A DNA stretch of 64,000 nt from Oscillospiraceae bacterium (lineage in GTDB: Bacteria > Bacillota > Clostridia > Oscillospirales > Oscillospiraceae): contig JAFVXA010000054.1 of NCBI GenBank assembly GCA_017501355.1, positions 20,348-84,347 of the forward strand, read 5' to 3'. Below are positions 17,855 through 27,655 of this stretch, piece after piece. The notes beneath the pieces were generated by a model. That model did not search any database. It was not told the origin of the DNA and was given only the letters and a program-made list of their open reading frames with translations. Made by a program: the position numbers and the translations under genes. Position 1 is the first letter of the stretch. The number at the start of each line of letters is the position of its first letter.

Positions 17855-18841
17855 ATGGAAATGATTATATCCTGTATCGTGAGTTTTCTCGTCACGGCTG
17901 TGGCGGGGCGCTTTCTGATCCCCGCTCTGCGCCGCATGAAGGCAGGGCAGAGCATCCGTGAGGATGGTCCTACCTGGCACATGGGCAAGACCGGTACCCC
18001 TACCATGGGTGGTCTGATGTTCATTCTCGGCATCTTTATCGCCATCACGGCGGCAGGCTGGAAGAATATGCTGACAGGGGATTTCAAGCACTTTTACGTC
18101 TATGGTCTGGCACTGATTTTCGGTGCCATCGGCTATGCGGATGACTATGTAAAAGTGAAGAAAAAGCGCAATCTGGGACTTACCGCGGTGCAGAAGCTGC
18201 TGCTGCAGCTCGCCGCGGCTGTGGTGTTTCTGTCCCTGATGCGCTTTGAGGGGAGTTTGACCCCCAATCTCTACGTGCCGTTCTTCAACGTGAGCATCGT
18301 GCTGCCCTGGGTGGTGTATCTGATCTTTGCCGCCTTTGTGGTGGTAGGCACGGTGAACGCCGTGAATATCACCGACGGCATCGACGGTCTCGCAAGCTCG
18401 GTTACGATCCCTGTCGCCCTGTTCTTCTCGGTGACGGCGATTTGGTGGAAGTACACGCAGCTCGGTGTGGTGGCAGCGGCGCTGCTGGGCGGTCTGCTGG
18501 CATTCCTGATCTACAACTTCCATCCTGCCAAGGTCTTTATGGGCGATACGGGTTCCATGTTCCTCGGCGGCATGGTGGCAGGTCTTGCCTTCGGCTTTGA
18601 TATGCCGCTGGTGCTGATTCCCGTCGGCATCGTGTACATCTGTGAAACCATGTCCGATATCATTCAGGTGGCTTACTTCAAGGCGACCCACGGCAAGCGC
18701 TTCTTCAAGATGGCGCCCCTGCATCATCATTTTGAGATGTGCGGCTGGAGCGAGGTGAAGCTGGTGCTGGTTTTTACCGCCGTGAGCGCAGTGTTCTGCG
18801 TGCTTGCCGCCGTGGGCGTTGTGGATCGCTTTGTGTTCTAA
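17855..18841 (+). CDS. mraY: phospho-N-acetylmuramoyl-pentapeptide transferase
   Basis: The 328-residue multi-pass membrane enzyme forms lipid I. The catalytic Asp pair is in YADDYVK near 95-97, NAVNITDGIDGLA near 168-180 holds the third catalytic Asp, and HHHFE lies near 290. PTMGG in the first cytoplasmic loop is also typical. About ten membrane helices are visible. Confidence 0.97.
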   Translation: MEMIISCIVSFLVTAVAGRFLIPALRRMKAGQSIREDGPTWHMGKTGTPTMGGLMFILGIFIAITAAGWKNMLTGDFKHFYVYGLALIFGAIGYADDYVKVKKKRNLGLTAVQKLLLQLAAAVVFLSLMRFEGSLTPNLYVPFFNVSIVLPWVVYLIFAAFVVVGTVNAVNITDGIDGLASSVTIPVALFFSVTAIWWKYTQLGVVAAALLGGLLAFLIYNFHPAKVFMGDTGSMFLGGMVAGLAFGFDMPLVLIPVGIVYICETMSDIIQVAYFKATHGKRFFKMAPLHHHFEMCGWSEVKLVLVFTAVSAVFCVLAAVGVVDRFVF

Positions 18842-18880
18842 ATTCTTAAAAAACGAAGTGCTTCGGGAAAGGGGGAAGAT

Positions 18881-20122
18881 ATGAATCATAAAGAACGCAT
18901 GGAACAGCAGGCGCGTCTGGAAGAACAGGTGCGTATGGATAAAAAAGAATATATGCGAAAAAAGCGCCAGCGTGAGCGTGAGATCAGGGAAAAGGAAAGG
19001 CGCAGCCGTGCCGCTGCCCGTGGTCCTTTGGATAAGGTGTTCCTGATCCTCGTGATCCTGCTCACCGCCATCGGTCTGCTGACGCTGCTTTCTGCAAGCT
19101 TCCCCTATGCGGAGAAAAAGTACGATGATCCGCTGTACCTGTTCATCCGTCAGGCGATCTTTGCGGGTATTGGCTTTGTTGCCATGTCCTTCGTCGGTAA
19201 GATCAACTACCAGCGCTTCCGTGCTTTTTCCAATATTGCGGTGATCGTGGCTGTGATCCTGCTGTTTCTGGTGCTGATCCCCGGTATCGGCATTACCAGA
19301 AATAATTCCACCCGCTGGCTCGGTATCGGTGAGACGCTGACCTTCCAGCCTTCGGAGATCGCAAAGATCGCGGTGATCCTCTATTTCGCGGATTCGATCT
19401 CCAGAAAGCGTGACCGTATGCTGACCACCCGTGAGGGTGTTATGCCCTATGTGGTGATCCTTGCCGTCATCAGCGTGCTGATGATGCTGGAGCCCCACCT
19501 TTCCGGTACGCTGCTGATCCTTGCCACCGGTGCCATTTTGATGGTGGTGGGCGGCATTCGTCTGTACTGGGTCGGCGCGGGCGCAGGTGCGGTGGCGCTG
19601 CTGGGCTGGCTCATTGTCGGAAAACTGGGCTACGGTGCGAGCCGCATCGCCATGTGGCTGGACCCCTGGCAGGATACCACGGATCAGGGTTACCAGATGT
19701 GCCAGAGCCTGATTGCCATCGGCAGCGGCGGTTTGTTCGGCCTCGGCATCGGGCGCAGCCGCCAGAAGTTCCTCTATCTCCCCGAGCGGCACAACGACTT
19801 TATTTTCGCCGTTGCCTGCGAGGAGTTGGGCTTTGTGGGCGCAAGCCTCATTATTCTGCTGTTTATGGCGCTGGTCCTGCGCGGTTACTGGATCGCGCTG
19901 CGTGCCCGCGACCGTTTCGGAACACTGCTGGTGGTGGGTGTCATTTCCCTGTTTGCTCTGCAGACCTTCCTCAACATCGCCGTGGTGACGGGACTTGTGC
20001 CCTGTACGGGTATTTCGCTGCCTCTGTTCAGCTACGGCGGTACAGCGCTGATGCTGCAGCTGGCGGAAATGGGCATTGTGCTGTCTGTTTCGAGACAGAT
20101 CCCAGTGCCCCGTGCGGGTTAA
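18881..20122 (+). CDS. ftsW: FtsW/SpoVE-type SEDS glycosyltransferase
   Basis: The 413-residue SEDS protein polymerises glycan strands at the septum with the partner class B PBP. It starts with an unusual basic, highly charged cytoplasmic stretch of about 50 residues (many KR and E). The SEDS core follows with NSTRWLGIG, the family block FQPSEIAKI, the YQMCQSLIAIGSGGLFG region and the C-terminal GISLPLFSYGGT. Location between mraY and murG matches ftsW. SpoVE cannot be excluded. Confidence 0.94.
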   Translation: MNHKERMEQQARLEEQVRMDKKEYMRKKRQREREIREKERRSRAAARGPLDKVFLILVILLTAIGLLTLLSASFPYAEKKYDDPLYLFIRQAIFAGIGFVAMSFVGKINYQRFRAFSNIAVIVAVILLFLVLIPGIGITRNNSTRWLGIGETLTFQPSEIAKIAVILYFADSISRKRDRMLTTREGVMPYVVILAVISVLMMLEPHLSGTLLILATGAILMVVGGIRLYWVGAGAGAVALLGWLIVGKLGYGASRIAMWLDPWQDTTDQGYQMCQSLIAIGSGGLFGLGIGRSRQKFLYLPERHNDFIFAVACEELGFVGASLIILLFMALVLRGYWIALRARDRFGTLLVVGVISLFALQTFLNIAVVTGLVPCTGISLPLFSYGGTALMLQLAEMGIVLSVSRQIPVPRAG

Positions 20123-20134
20123 GGAGGCGTAACG

Positions 20135-21256
20135 ATGCGAGTGATCTTTACCTGCGGCGGAACGGCAGGTCATGTGAATCCTGCGCTGGCTCTCGCGGGT
20201 CTGATGCGGGAGCGGGACAGCAGCACCGAGGTGCTGTTCGTCGGCGCGAAGCGGGGACTGGAGAAAAATCTCATCGAGCGGGCGGGCTATCCCTTCCGTG
20301 CGGTGGATGTCTCCAGCTTCCATAGAAGCTGGAAGCCCAAAGAGATCAGGCACAATCTGATCTCCGTCAAGAATCTGATCACAGCGCCCCATGAAGCGGA
20401 TGCGATCATCAGGGAATTTCAGCCTGACCTTGCGGTGGGTACCGGCGGCTACGCCAGCTTCCCCATCATCCGTCAGGCATCCAAGCGGGGCATTCCCACG
20501 GCGGTGCATGAATCCAATGCCCTGCCGGGGCTCACCACAGAGCTGCTGGAGCCCTATGCCGACTGCATCATGGTGGGCTTTGAAGCCTGCCGGCAGTATT
20601 ATAAGCATCCCGAAAAGGTAGTCGTGACAGGTACGCCTGTCCGCGGCGACTTCTTCCGCATGAGCAAGGAGGAGGCAAAAAAAGCCCTCGGGATAGATGA
20701 CGGGAGACCGCTGGTGGTTTCCTTCTGGGGCAGTCTCGGCGCCACCAGCATGAACCGCCAGATGGCAGAGTATTTCTATCTGGAGGCGGCAAAGGAGCCC
20801 TTCCACCATATCCACTCCGTCGGCAGCATTGGCTGGGATCGGATGCGGGGCTGGGTGCAGGAATACGGTGTGAACCTTGCGGATCATCCGTCTTTGGATG
20901 TGCGCGAGTACATCTATGACATGGCGACGGTGATGCGGGCGGCGGATCTGGTGCTTTCGAGAGCGGGGGCATCCACCATCAGCGAATTGACTGCGCTGGG
21001 CATACCCGCGATTTTGGTGCCGTCCCCCAATGTGACCAACAACCATCAGGAAAAGAACGCGCAGGTGCTGGCAGATGCCGGCGGTGTAGTGATGGTGAGG
21101 GAGAGCGAGTGCAGCGGTAAGAAGCTGTTTGAGCTTTCGGCACAGATCCTTAAGGATGAGGCACGGCAGCGGGAAATGTCCAACGCCATGCTGGCTCTCG
21201 GCGTACCCGGGGCGGCGGAATTGATTCTGGAAACGGTCCTGTCCTTGCGCAAGTAA
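20135..21256 (+). CDS. murG: UDP-GlcNAc:lipid I N-acetylglucosamine transferase
   Basis: The 373-residue GT-B enzyme makes lipid II. The N-terminal glycine loop is CGGTAGHVNPALALA, the second GTGGYASFPII, and the C-terminal donor site includes SRAGASTISELTALGIPAILVPSP. AAGGAGGCG precedes the ATG. murA follows after a 63-nt gap. Confidence 0.97.
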   Translation: MRVIFTCGGTAGHVNPALALAGLMRERDSSTEVLFVGAKRGLEKNLIERAGYPFRAVDVSSFHRSWKPKEIRHNLISVKNLITAPHEADAIIREFQPDLAVGTGGYASFPIIRQASKRGIPTAVHESNALPGLTTELLEPYADCIMVGFEACRQYYKHPEKVVVTGTPVRGDFFRMSKEEAKKALGIDDGRPLVVSFWGSLGATSMNRQMAEYFYLEAAKEPFHHIHSVGSIGWDRMRGWVQEYGVNLADHPSLDVREYIYDMATVMRAADLVLSRAGASTISELTALGIPAILVPSPNVTNNHQEKNAQVLADAGGVVMVRESECSGKKLFELSAQILKDEARQREMSNAMLALGVPGAAELILETVLSLRK

Positions 21257-21319
21257 CCCCATCCATACCCTTCTGCATAGTATGACATAGATTCGATCTG
21301 TCATGCGGAGGGGAACAGG

Positions 21320-22573
21320 ATGAAGCAATTATTGGTCTCGGGCGGCAGAAGGCTGCACGGCGAGGTACATATACAAGGCGCGAAAAACAGTGTGCTGCCC
21401 ATACTGGCGGCAACAGTGCTGCATGATGGCATCAGTGTGCTGGAGGGTTGTCCGCATCTGAGCGATGTGGAGACCGCAGTGCAGATCCTTCATGAGCTGG
21501 GGGCAAAGACCTCATGGCAGGGGCATACGCTGACGGTGGACGCGGCGGGGCTTTCCCGCTGCGCGATACCGGAGGCGCTGATGCGGCAGATGCGCTCGTC
21601 GGTGATTTTTCTCGGAGCGCTGCTGGCGCGGTTTGGCGAAGCGGAGCTGTTTTGCCCCGGCGGCTGTGAGCTCGGTCCAAGACCCATCGACCTGCATCTG
21701 CGGGCGCTGGGAGAGCTGGGGACGGAAATCTCCGTGGAAGGCGGTGCGATCCGTGCAAGGGCGAAAAAGCTCCGTGGCGCGGAGCTGACGCTGGATATCC
21801 CCAGTGTGGGGGCGACGGAAAATGCCATCCTTGCTGCCACCGCGGCGGAGGGAGTCACCGTGATCCGCAATGCGGCGCGGGAGCCCGAGATCGTGGATCT
21901 GCAGCGCTTTCTCAGAAGTCTCGGGGTCAGGATCCGGGGCGGCGGGAGCAGCAGTGTCACCATAGAGGGACTGGCAGCGCTCCATGAGGGGCATCATAGG
22001 GTGATGCCGGATCGCATCGTGGCGGCAACCTATCTGGCGGCGGGCGCAGCCTGCGGCGGCGAGATTCGGCTCGTCGGCGCGGAGGAGAAGCGCTTGCTGA
22101 CTGTGCTGGCACCCCTGCGGGCGGCGGGCTGTGGAATCGAGTGCGACAAAGAGGGGATCACGCTGCGGCGGGAAGCACCCCTTCTTGCAGTTCCCCCGAT
22201 TCGGACGGCGGTGTATCCCGGTTTTCCCACGGATGCACAGGCTGTGATGATGGCAGCGCTGCTGAAAAGCCGCGGTACCACGGTTTTTGTGGAAAACATC
22301 TTTGAAAATCGCTATCGCCATGTGGATGAACTTACGCGCATGGGCGCGGATATCCGTGTGGAGGGGCGTGTGGCGGTGGTTTATGGCGTGGAGAAGCTCT
22401 GTGGGGCAGATCTTCGCTGTACGGATCTTCGCGGCGGCGCGGCACTGGCAGTGGCGGCACTCAGCGCCGAAGGGGAGAGCGCGCTCCATGAGATCCACCA
22501 TATTGAGCGAGGCTATGAGGATCTCGCAGGAGATCTGAATGCCCTCGGTGCCGCAGTGCGGCGCGTGATTTAG
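21320..22573 (+). CDS. murA: UDP-N-acetylglucosamine 1-carboxyvinyltransferase
   Basis: The 417-residue EPSP-synthase fold enzyme starts peptidoglycan synthesis from UDP-GlcNAc and phosphoenolpyruvate. QGAKNSVLPILAA at the N-terminus and the catalytic loop GGCELGPRPIDLH are present. Cys116 is the residue attacked by fosfomycin, so the enzyme should be of the sensitive type. Having murA between murG and ftsQ is seen in several Firmicutes. Confidence 0.96.
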   Translation: MKQLLVSGGRRLHGEVHIQGAKNSVLPILAATVLHDGISVLEGCPHLSDVETAVQILHELGAKTSWQGHTLTVDAAGLSRCAIPEALMRQMRSSVIFLGALLARFGEAELFCPGGCELGPRPIDLHLRALGELGTEISVEGGAIRARAKKLRGAELTLDIPSVGATENAILAATAAEGVTVIRNAAREPEIVDLQRFLRSLGVRIRGGGSSSVTIEGLAALHEGHHRVMPDRIVAATYLAAGAACGGEIRLVGAEEKRLLTVLAPLRAAGCGIECDKEGITLRREAPLLAVPPIRTAVYPGFPTDAQAVMMAALLKSRGTTVFVENIFENRYRHVDELTRMGADIRVEGRVAVVYGVEKLCGADLRCTDLRGGAALAVAALSAEGESALHEIHHIERGYEDLAGDLNALGAAVRRVI

Positions 22574-22601
22574 AAAGTATTGAGAGAAAGGAGAAAACGC
22601 T

Positions 22602-23360
22602 ATGGCAAGACGGCGGCGCGGTGTCCACCGCAAACGCTTCGGCGGGTGGAACATCATCTGGAAGTTCGTGACGCTGGCACTGATCGTGGTGGCGGTTGTC
22701 ATGGCGTTGATCCTGTTTTTTAAGGTGGAAAACATTCGCGTGGAGGGCGAAGCCCAGTACACGGAGCAGGAGATCCGCAAGGCGGCGGGGGTACAGATCG
22801 GCGACAATCTGTATCTGATCAACAAGAGCAAGGCATCGGACAACGTATTCAGTACCCTGCCCTATGTGCGAAAGGTGCGTATCTACCGTGAATTGCCCTC
22901 TACCCTCATCATTGAGGTGAAGGAAAGTGCCGTGGCGGGCATCATCATTACACCCGACGGCGACTGGATCCTCAACGCAGAGGGCAAGATCATGGAGAAG
23001 CGGGCATCTGCCACGGAATATGAGCATACCGTCATCGACGGTGTGGAGCTGGTTTCCCCTACCGTGGGCAAAAACGCCGAAGCGGAGGAGGATGGAGCCT
23101 ATCAGCTGGAGGAGCTGAAGGATCTGCTGCAGGAGCTGGAGATCAAGGGCCTGCTGGACAAGGTGCAGGCGATCCACCTCGGCGAGAGTGATATGCTCAC
23201 CATGGAGTATGACGAGCGTTTTCTGGTCTATCTCCCGTGGGGGGCTGATTATGAGTATAAGCTCCGTGGACTGGAGGCAGTCATCGAAAAGCTGGAGATC
23301 AACGAAACGGGTACGATCGATATGCTCCGCGCCGGCGGCGAGGTGCATTTCTATCCGTGA
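22602..23360 (+). CDS. ftsQ: FtsQ/DivIB-type division protein with POTRA domain
   Basis: The 252-residue protein has a basic N-terminus (RRRRGVHRKRFGGW) and one membrane helix at about 24-46. An external POTRA domain follows, beginning VENIRVEGEAQYTEQEIRKAAG, and then the FtsQ beta domain with VRKVRIYRELPSTLIIEVKE. It would stabilise FtsL and FtsB at the septum. AGAAAGGAGAAAACGCT precedes the ATG. It is the last gene before the ftsZ promoter. Confidence 0.93.
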   Translation: MARRRRGVHRKRFGGWNIIWKFVTLALIVVAVVMALILFFKVENIRVEGEAQYTEQEIRKAAGVQIGDNLYLINKSKASDNVFSTLPYVRKVRIYRELPSTLIIEVKESAVAGIIITPDGDWILNAEGKIMEKRASATEYEHTVIDGVELVSPTVGKNAEAEEDGAYQLEELKDLLQELEIKGLLDKVQAIHLGESDMLTMEYDERFLVYLPWGADYEYKLRGLEAVIEKLEINETGTIDMLRAGGEVHFYP

Positions 23361-23436
23361 TGGGGTCAATTGCTGACGTTTTTTGGCAAGGGGATGGAAA
23401 AAATCCTCCTTTGCCCAAGAAATGCTGTCAGAATAC

Positions 23437-23465
23437 TTGACCTTGACGAAAAAGCATTATACAAT
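23437..23465 (+). promoter_or_regulatory. sigma-A promoter of ftsZ
   Basis: TTGACC and TACAAT are 17 bp apart and lie about 70 bp before the ftsZ start. A partly paired hairpin (about 23385-23416, GGCAAGGGGAT with ATCCTCCTTTGCC) precedes it and may end the upstream transcript. Confidence 0.7.
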
Positions 23466-23537
23466 AAGCGATAGAACATTATCTTGGGGGTATTGCGCCC
23501 TGAGTATCAATTTGTAGTATTATCGGAGGTTAGGACC

Positions 23538-24635
23538 ATGGCATTTGGTATCGAAACTAACTTGGAGAGCGTCGTCAGCATCAAGGTCATCGGCGTTGGC
23601 GGCGGTGGTAATAACGTGGTCAACCGCATGGTGCGCTCCGGTGTCAAGGGCGTGGATTTTGTCGCGATCAACACGGACAAGCAGGCGCTGAATGTCTCCA
23701 GCGCTACCTATAAGATTCAGGTGGGCGAAAAGCTGACCCACGGTCAGGGTGCAGGTGCCGATCCCGATGTGGGTCGCCGCGCTGCAGAGGAGAGCCGCAG
23801 CCAGATCGCCAAGGCGCTGGAAGACACCGATATGGTGTTCATCACCGCCGGCATGGGTGGCGGCACCGGTACCGGTGGTGCGCCCATCGTGGCACAGATC
23901 GCCAAGGAGATGGGCATTCTGACCGTTGGTGTCGTGACCAAGCCCTTCAAGTTTGAGGGTCTGCGCCGTATGCGTGCCGCAGAGGTGGGTATCAACGAGC
24001 TGAAGGACAATGTGGACTCCCTCGTGATCATTCCCAACGAGCGTCTGAAGTTTGCCACCGATCAGAAGATCACCTTTGCCAACGCATTCGAGATCGCAGA
24101 CGATGTGCTGCGTCAGGCTGTGCAGAGCATTTCCGATCTGATCAAGGGCACCGGTTACATCAATCTGGACTTTGCCGATGTCTCCACCATCATGAAGGAC
24201 GCCGGCATGGCTCACATGGGTGTCGGTCGTGCAGCCGGTAAGGGCAAGGCAGAGGAAGCTGCCAAGATGGCAATTTCCAGCCCCCTGCTGGAGACCTCCA
24301 TCGAGGGTGCCCGCGGCGTGCTGATCAACATCACCGGTTCTCCCGACATCGGTCTGGAGGAAGTGGAGCAGGCGGCTACCATCGTGCAGGAGGCTGTGCA
24401 TCCCGATGCGCTTACCATCTTCGGTGCTGCGTTTGATGAAACCTTGGAGGATGAGATGCGCGTGACCGTCATTGCGACCGGCTTTGAAAAGGCAGGTCCC
24501 GGCGGCGTGAAGATGCCTGCAAACCTCAGCGGCGAAAAGCACACCGGCGGTCTCCGCCCCCTCAGCTTTGAAGAGGATGCGGTGGAGGAAGAGAAGGATC
24601 CTTACGAGGATATCTTCAAGATGTTCAACAAGTAA
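23538..24635 (+). CDS. ftsZ: cell division GTPase FtsZ
   Basis: The 365-residue tubulin homologue forms the division ring. [16 protein letters not shown], the tubulin signature [12 protein letters not shown] and the catalytic T7 loop NLDFADV are intact. ATG at 23538 follows CGGAGGTTAGGACC. The C-terminal peptide is unusual: after a short acidic linker it ends [12 protein letters not shown] instead of the common D-I-P-x-F-L-R form, so partner binding may differ. ftsA is not next to it, and ftsZ has its own promoter and terminator. Confidence 0.98.
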   Translation: MAFGIETNLESVVSIKVIGVGGGGNNVVNRMVRSGVKGVDFVAINTDKQALNVSSATYKIQVGEKLTHGQGAGADPDVGRRAAEESRSQIAKALEDTDMVFITAGMGGGTGTGGAPIVAQIAKEMGILTVGVVTKPFKFEGLRRMRAAEVGINELKDNVDSLVIIPNERLKFATDQKITFANAFEIADDVLRQAVQSISDLIKGTGYINLDFADVSTIMKDAGMAHMGVGRAAGKGKAEEAAKMAISSPLLETSIEGARGVLINITGSPDIGLEEVEQAATIVQEAVHPDALTIFGAAFDETLEDEMRVTVIATGFEKAGPGGVKMPANLSGEKHTGGLRPLSFEEDAVEEEKDPYEDIFKMFNK

Positions 24636-24650
24636 AAAACGGACAGTGAA

Positions 24651-24682
24651 AGGGCAGGAACTTCGGTTCCTGCTCTTTTTTG
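24651..24682 (+). terminator. intrinsic terminator with CUUCGG loop
   Basis: AGGGCAGGAA pairs with TTCCTGCTCT around CTTCGG, an extra-stable tetraloop, and runs into TTTTTT. It ends ftsZ. Confidence 0.9.
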
Positions 24683-24854
24683 TAAATTTTTCGTTTTTGA
24701 AAATGTTTTCCACATGAAAACAGAATATTGAGACATACAGCGTTTTTCTTGAGATTGCCACCCCAAATACACCGTTTTTTGTAAGGCGTATTGCTGCCGA
24801 TTCTGCAAAAAGTATATGCGTCGGCAATTCGTCGGCAGAAAACGGGGTGAAACA

Positions 24855-25883
24855 TTGAAAAAATGTCAAGAAAAGCGAATGATACTTTTGGCGCTGAGCT
24901 TGCTGCTTTGTTTTGGCGCTTTCGGCAGGGCGAAAGCAGCAGCGCCGGCATTTGCCGCCGGTACTGAGCGGCGCACGCTTGTGCCTGTGGGAAAAGCCGT
25001 TGGCATCAAGCTGTTCAGCGACGGTGTCATGGTGGTGGGACTTGCGGAAAGCACAGCAGGTGGTCCGTCTCCTGCGGCGCAGGCAGGACTTGCGGAGGGA
25101 GACCGCATCCTTGCCATCAACGGCGAGGAGATCCGTTCCACAGAGCACGTGCAGGAGCTGCTGCGGGAGTTTGATGGGGAGAAGCTGACCCTCAGCGTGT
25201 TCCGGCAGGATAAGGACTTGCAGCTGACTCTTTGCCCCGAGCAGGGGGAAAGCGGCTGCCGCATGGGCGCATGGATTCGCGACAGCATGGCAGGCATCGG
25301 CACCATGACCTATTATGACCCGGAGAGCGGTGCTTTCGGCGCCCTCGGTCACAGCATCAACGATGTGGACACAGGACTGCTGATGCCCCTCGCGGACGGT
25401 GCGGTGATGCGGGCAGAGGTCACGGCGGTACGCCGCGGCGCGGTCAGCGAACCGGGGGAGCTCAAGGGCGAATTTGATCTGAGCGAAGATCTGGGCGAGC
25501 TCTATGACAATAACGAGTGCGGCGTCTTTGGCACGCTGCCTGCAGGGGATTTCATCAGCGGCGAGGCGTTGCCCATTGCAAGAGCCCATGAGATCAGAGA
25601 GGGAAAAGCGCAGATCTTAGCAGATGTCAGCGGCAGCGAAGCCAAGGCATACGAGGTGGAGATCACAAAAATTTATCCGTTTTCGGGCAACACCCGGAAT
25701 ATGCTGGTGACGGTGACGGATGAAGAACTCCTTGCGGCAACCGGCGGCATCGTGCAGGGAATGAGCGGTAGTCCCATCATCCAGAACGGCAGACTGGTGG
25801 GCGCTGTGACCCATGTGCTGCTGGATGATCCTGCAAGAGGATACGGTATTTTCATCGAAAATATGCTGGAAGCGGCAGGATAA
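24855..25883 (+). CDS. spoIVB: SpoIVB peptidase
   Basis: The product of about 342 residues is the secreted forespore serine peptidase that signals sigma-K activation by cleaving SpoIVFA. It has an N-terminal signal segment (MILLALSLLLCFGAFG) and a PDZ domain (about 50-120, AAQAGLAEGDRILAINGEEI). The S55 peptidase domain carries His166 in GALGHSI and Ser306 in GMSGSPI. A TTG at 24855 is preferred, since GGGGTG lies 6 nt before it; an upstream ATG at 24816 has no ribosome site. spoIVB is usually next to spo0A, but here spo0A is about 12 kb away. Confidence 0.93.
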   Translation: MKKCQEKRMILLALSLLLCFGAFGRAKAAAPAFAAGTERRTLVPVGKAVGIKLFSDGVMVVGLAESTAGGPSPAAQAGLAEGDRILAINGEEIRSTEHVQELLREFDGEKLTLSVFRQDKDLQLTLCPEQGESGCRMGAWIRDSMAGIGTMTYYDPESGAFGALGHSINDVDTGLLMPLADGAVMRAEVTAVRRGAVSEPGELKGEFDLSEDLGELYDNNECGVFGTLPAGDFISGEALPIARAHEIREGKAQILADVSGSEAKAYEVEITKIYPFSGNTRNMLVTVTDEELLAATGGIVQGMSGSPIIQNGRLVGAVTHVLLDDPARGYGIFIENMLEAAG

Positions 25884-25890
25884 ACTGTGT

Positions 25891-25919
25891 GGCAGGGGCA
25901 AAAGCCCCTGCCATTTTTT
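25891..25919 (+). terminator. intrinsic terminator
   Basis: GGCAGGGGC pairs with GCCCCTGCC around AAAA and is followed by ATTTTTT. Confidence 0.92.
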
Positions 25920-26005
25920 GGAGCTTTGTGATATACTGTTCCATATCTGCGAGGGTTCTGTGTGCATCACAGATTTTCTGTTTTATATAAGGAGAACTAC
26001 CAAAG

Positions 26006-26911
26006 ATGAAACAATCCACGATTGCGAAAATAGCCCTGTTTGTGACGGCGGCACTTTGGGGCAGCACCTTTACCATCGGAAAAATTGCATCTGAGGTGTT
26101 TTCCCCATCCTTTATCATCGCCCTTCGCTTTCTGATTGCCAGTGTCGTGCTTCTGGTTGCGGCATATCCGCAGCGGAAGCAGCTGGACAGGAAGTATTTC
26201 ACAGATGGCTTCTGGATGGGGCTGACCCTGTTTCTTTCTTACATCCTGCAGGTGGGCGGGCTTGCGCTGGACACCTCGCCCGGGAAAAGTGCGTTTTTAT
26301 GCACTACCTACAGCGTGATGGTGCCGTTTCTGTACTGGTTCGTGACGAAGGAGCGCCCCAGACTCCACCATGTGATCTGCGTGTTCCTTTGCCTTTTGGG
26401 TGTGGGGATCCTGTCCCTCTCCGGCGGATGGGGAATGTCTGCGGGGGATATTCTGACCGTGCTCAGCGGCGTTCCCTGCGCGGTGAACATTGTCATATCT
26501 GCCATTGTCTGCCGTGACAGGAATGTTTTGCTGCTGACGACCATAGAACTATGGGTCGTGACGATTTTTTCCTGTCTGTTCGTCCTTCTCGGCAACGGCT
26601 TCCCCACAGAATTTCCTGTGGTAGCAGTGGGCGGCATTGTGTATCTCGGCGTGTTTGCAACGGCGCTCTGCCTGTATATGCAAAGCTATGGACTCAAATA
26701 TGCAGAGCCCGCCATCGGGGGAATGCTGCTGAGTCTGGAATCTGTATTCGGCGTGTTGTTCTCGGTTGTCATCTATCACGAGCGAATCACCCTTCGTATG
26801 CTCGTAGGATTTGCTGTGATCTTTGCGGCGATCCTGCTGTCGCAGTGGGACGGGAAGCCCCGCCGCAAAGAAAACAAGAAAGTGGGGGCGAGTAACAAAT
26901 GCGTATTATGA
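26006..26911 (+). CDS. EamA-family (DMT) transporter
   Basis: The 301-residue protein has ten hydrophobic helices in two EamA repeats. ALWGSTFTIGK and PSFIIALRFLIAS are in the first, and GGMLLSLESVFGVLFSVVIYHE in the second, the usual form of DMT metabolite exporters. The substrate is unknown. Its stop overlaps the start of the following hydrolase gene, so the two are co-translated. Confidence 0.9.
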   Translation: MKQSTIAKIALFVTAALWGSTFTIGKIASEVFSPSFIIALRFLIASVVLLVAAYPQRKQLDRKYFTDGFWMGLTLFLSYILQVGGLALDTSPGKSAFLCTTYSVMVPFLYWFVTKERPRLHHVICVFLCLLGVGILSLSGGWGMSAGDILTVLSGVPCAVNIVISAIVCRDRNVLLLTTIELWVVTIFSCLFVLLGNGFPTEFPVVAVGGIVYLGVFATALCLYMQSYGLKYAEPAIGGMLLSLESVFGVLFSVVIYHERITLRMLVGFAVIFAAILLSQWDGKPRRKENKKVGASNKCVL

Positions 26912-27642
26912 AAGAGAAAAAGCCGGTCATCCGAATCGTGCTTTGGGTGCTTACGATGCTGCTTGCCGCGTGCAGCGTGTACTTTGCCAACTACTACCAT
27001 GCGGAGCCTGCGGCGGTGGAAGCCCTTGCGCCTGCGGGGGCTGTTGCGGTGCAGACCGCGGAGAATGGAGATATTGTCTTTGCGCCCGAGGGGGCAAGGG
27101 TCGGTTTTATCTTCTACCCCGGCGGCAAGGTGGAGCACCGTGCCTATGTGCCGCTGATGCAAGCTCTGGCAGAGCGGGGCATCCTCTGCGTGCTGGTGGA
27201 AATGCCCTTCCATCTGGCGGTGTTTGATGTGAACGCCGCAGAGGGCATACCCCAACGATATCCCGAGATCGAGCGCTGGTATATCGGCGGGCATTCTCTT
27301 GGCGGCTCTATGGCGGCGGCGTATGTGGAGAGCTGCGCAGATGCGTTCGAGGGACTGGTGCTGCTGGGTTCGTACTCCACGGCAGATCTCTCCAAAACGG
27401 ATCTCCGCGTTCTCTCGGTGTATGGCAGCGAGGACCGGGTGATGAACCGGGAAAACTACGAGGAGAATAAGGGAAATCTGCCGCAGGATTTCGAGGAGCT
27501 GATTCTGGACGGCGGCTGCCATGCCTACTTCGGTATGTACGGCGCGCAGGAGGGGGACGGAACCCCTACCATCACCGGTGCCGAGCAGATCGACCGCACG
27601 GCGGATGCGGTGGCAGTACTGGCAGGGCTGCAAACTCCGTAA
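26899..27642 (+). CDS. membrane-anchored alpha/beta hydrolase
   Basis: The 247-residue protein starts with a signal-anchor helix (about 12-30, RIVLWVLTMLLAACSVYF). An alpha/beta hydrolase domain follows, with GFIFYPGGKVEHRAY as oxyanion region, nucleophile elbow GGHSLGGS near 132-139, an Asp in YGSEDRV and a final His in GGCHAYFG. It fits the extracellular Hydrolase_5 type (PF12695-like). The substrate is not known. It overlaps the EamA gene by 13 nt; a second in-frame ATG at 26908 gives an ATGA overlap and could be the true start. Confidence 0.85.
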   Translation: MRIMKEKKPVIRIVLWVLTMLLAACSVYFANYYHAEPAAVEALAPAGAVAVQTAENGDIVFAPEGARVGFIFYPGGKVEHRAYVPLMQALAERGILCVLVEMPFHLAVFDVNAAEGIPQRYPEIERWYIGGHSLGGSMAAAYVESCADAFEGLVLLGSYSTADLSKTDLRVLSVYGSEDRVMNRENYEENKGNLPQDFEELILDGGCHAYFGMYGAQEGDGTPTITGAEQIDRTADAVAVLAGLQTP

Positions 27643-27655
27643 TGACGATAAGAAA

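Noticed and set aside
17828..21328. Very long open frame on the minus strand opposite mraY, ftsW and murG
   Set aside because: It is a shadow of well-identified genes on the plus strand in GC-rich DNA, with no recognisable domain and a His/Gln-rich composition typical of antisense frames.
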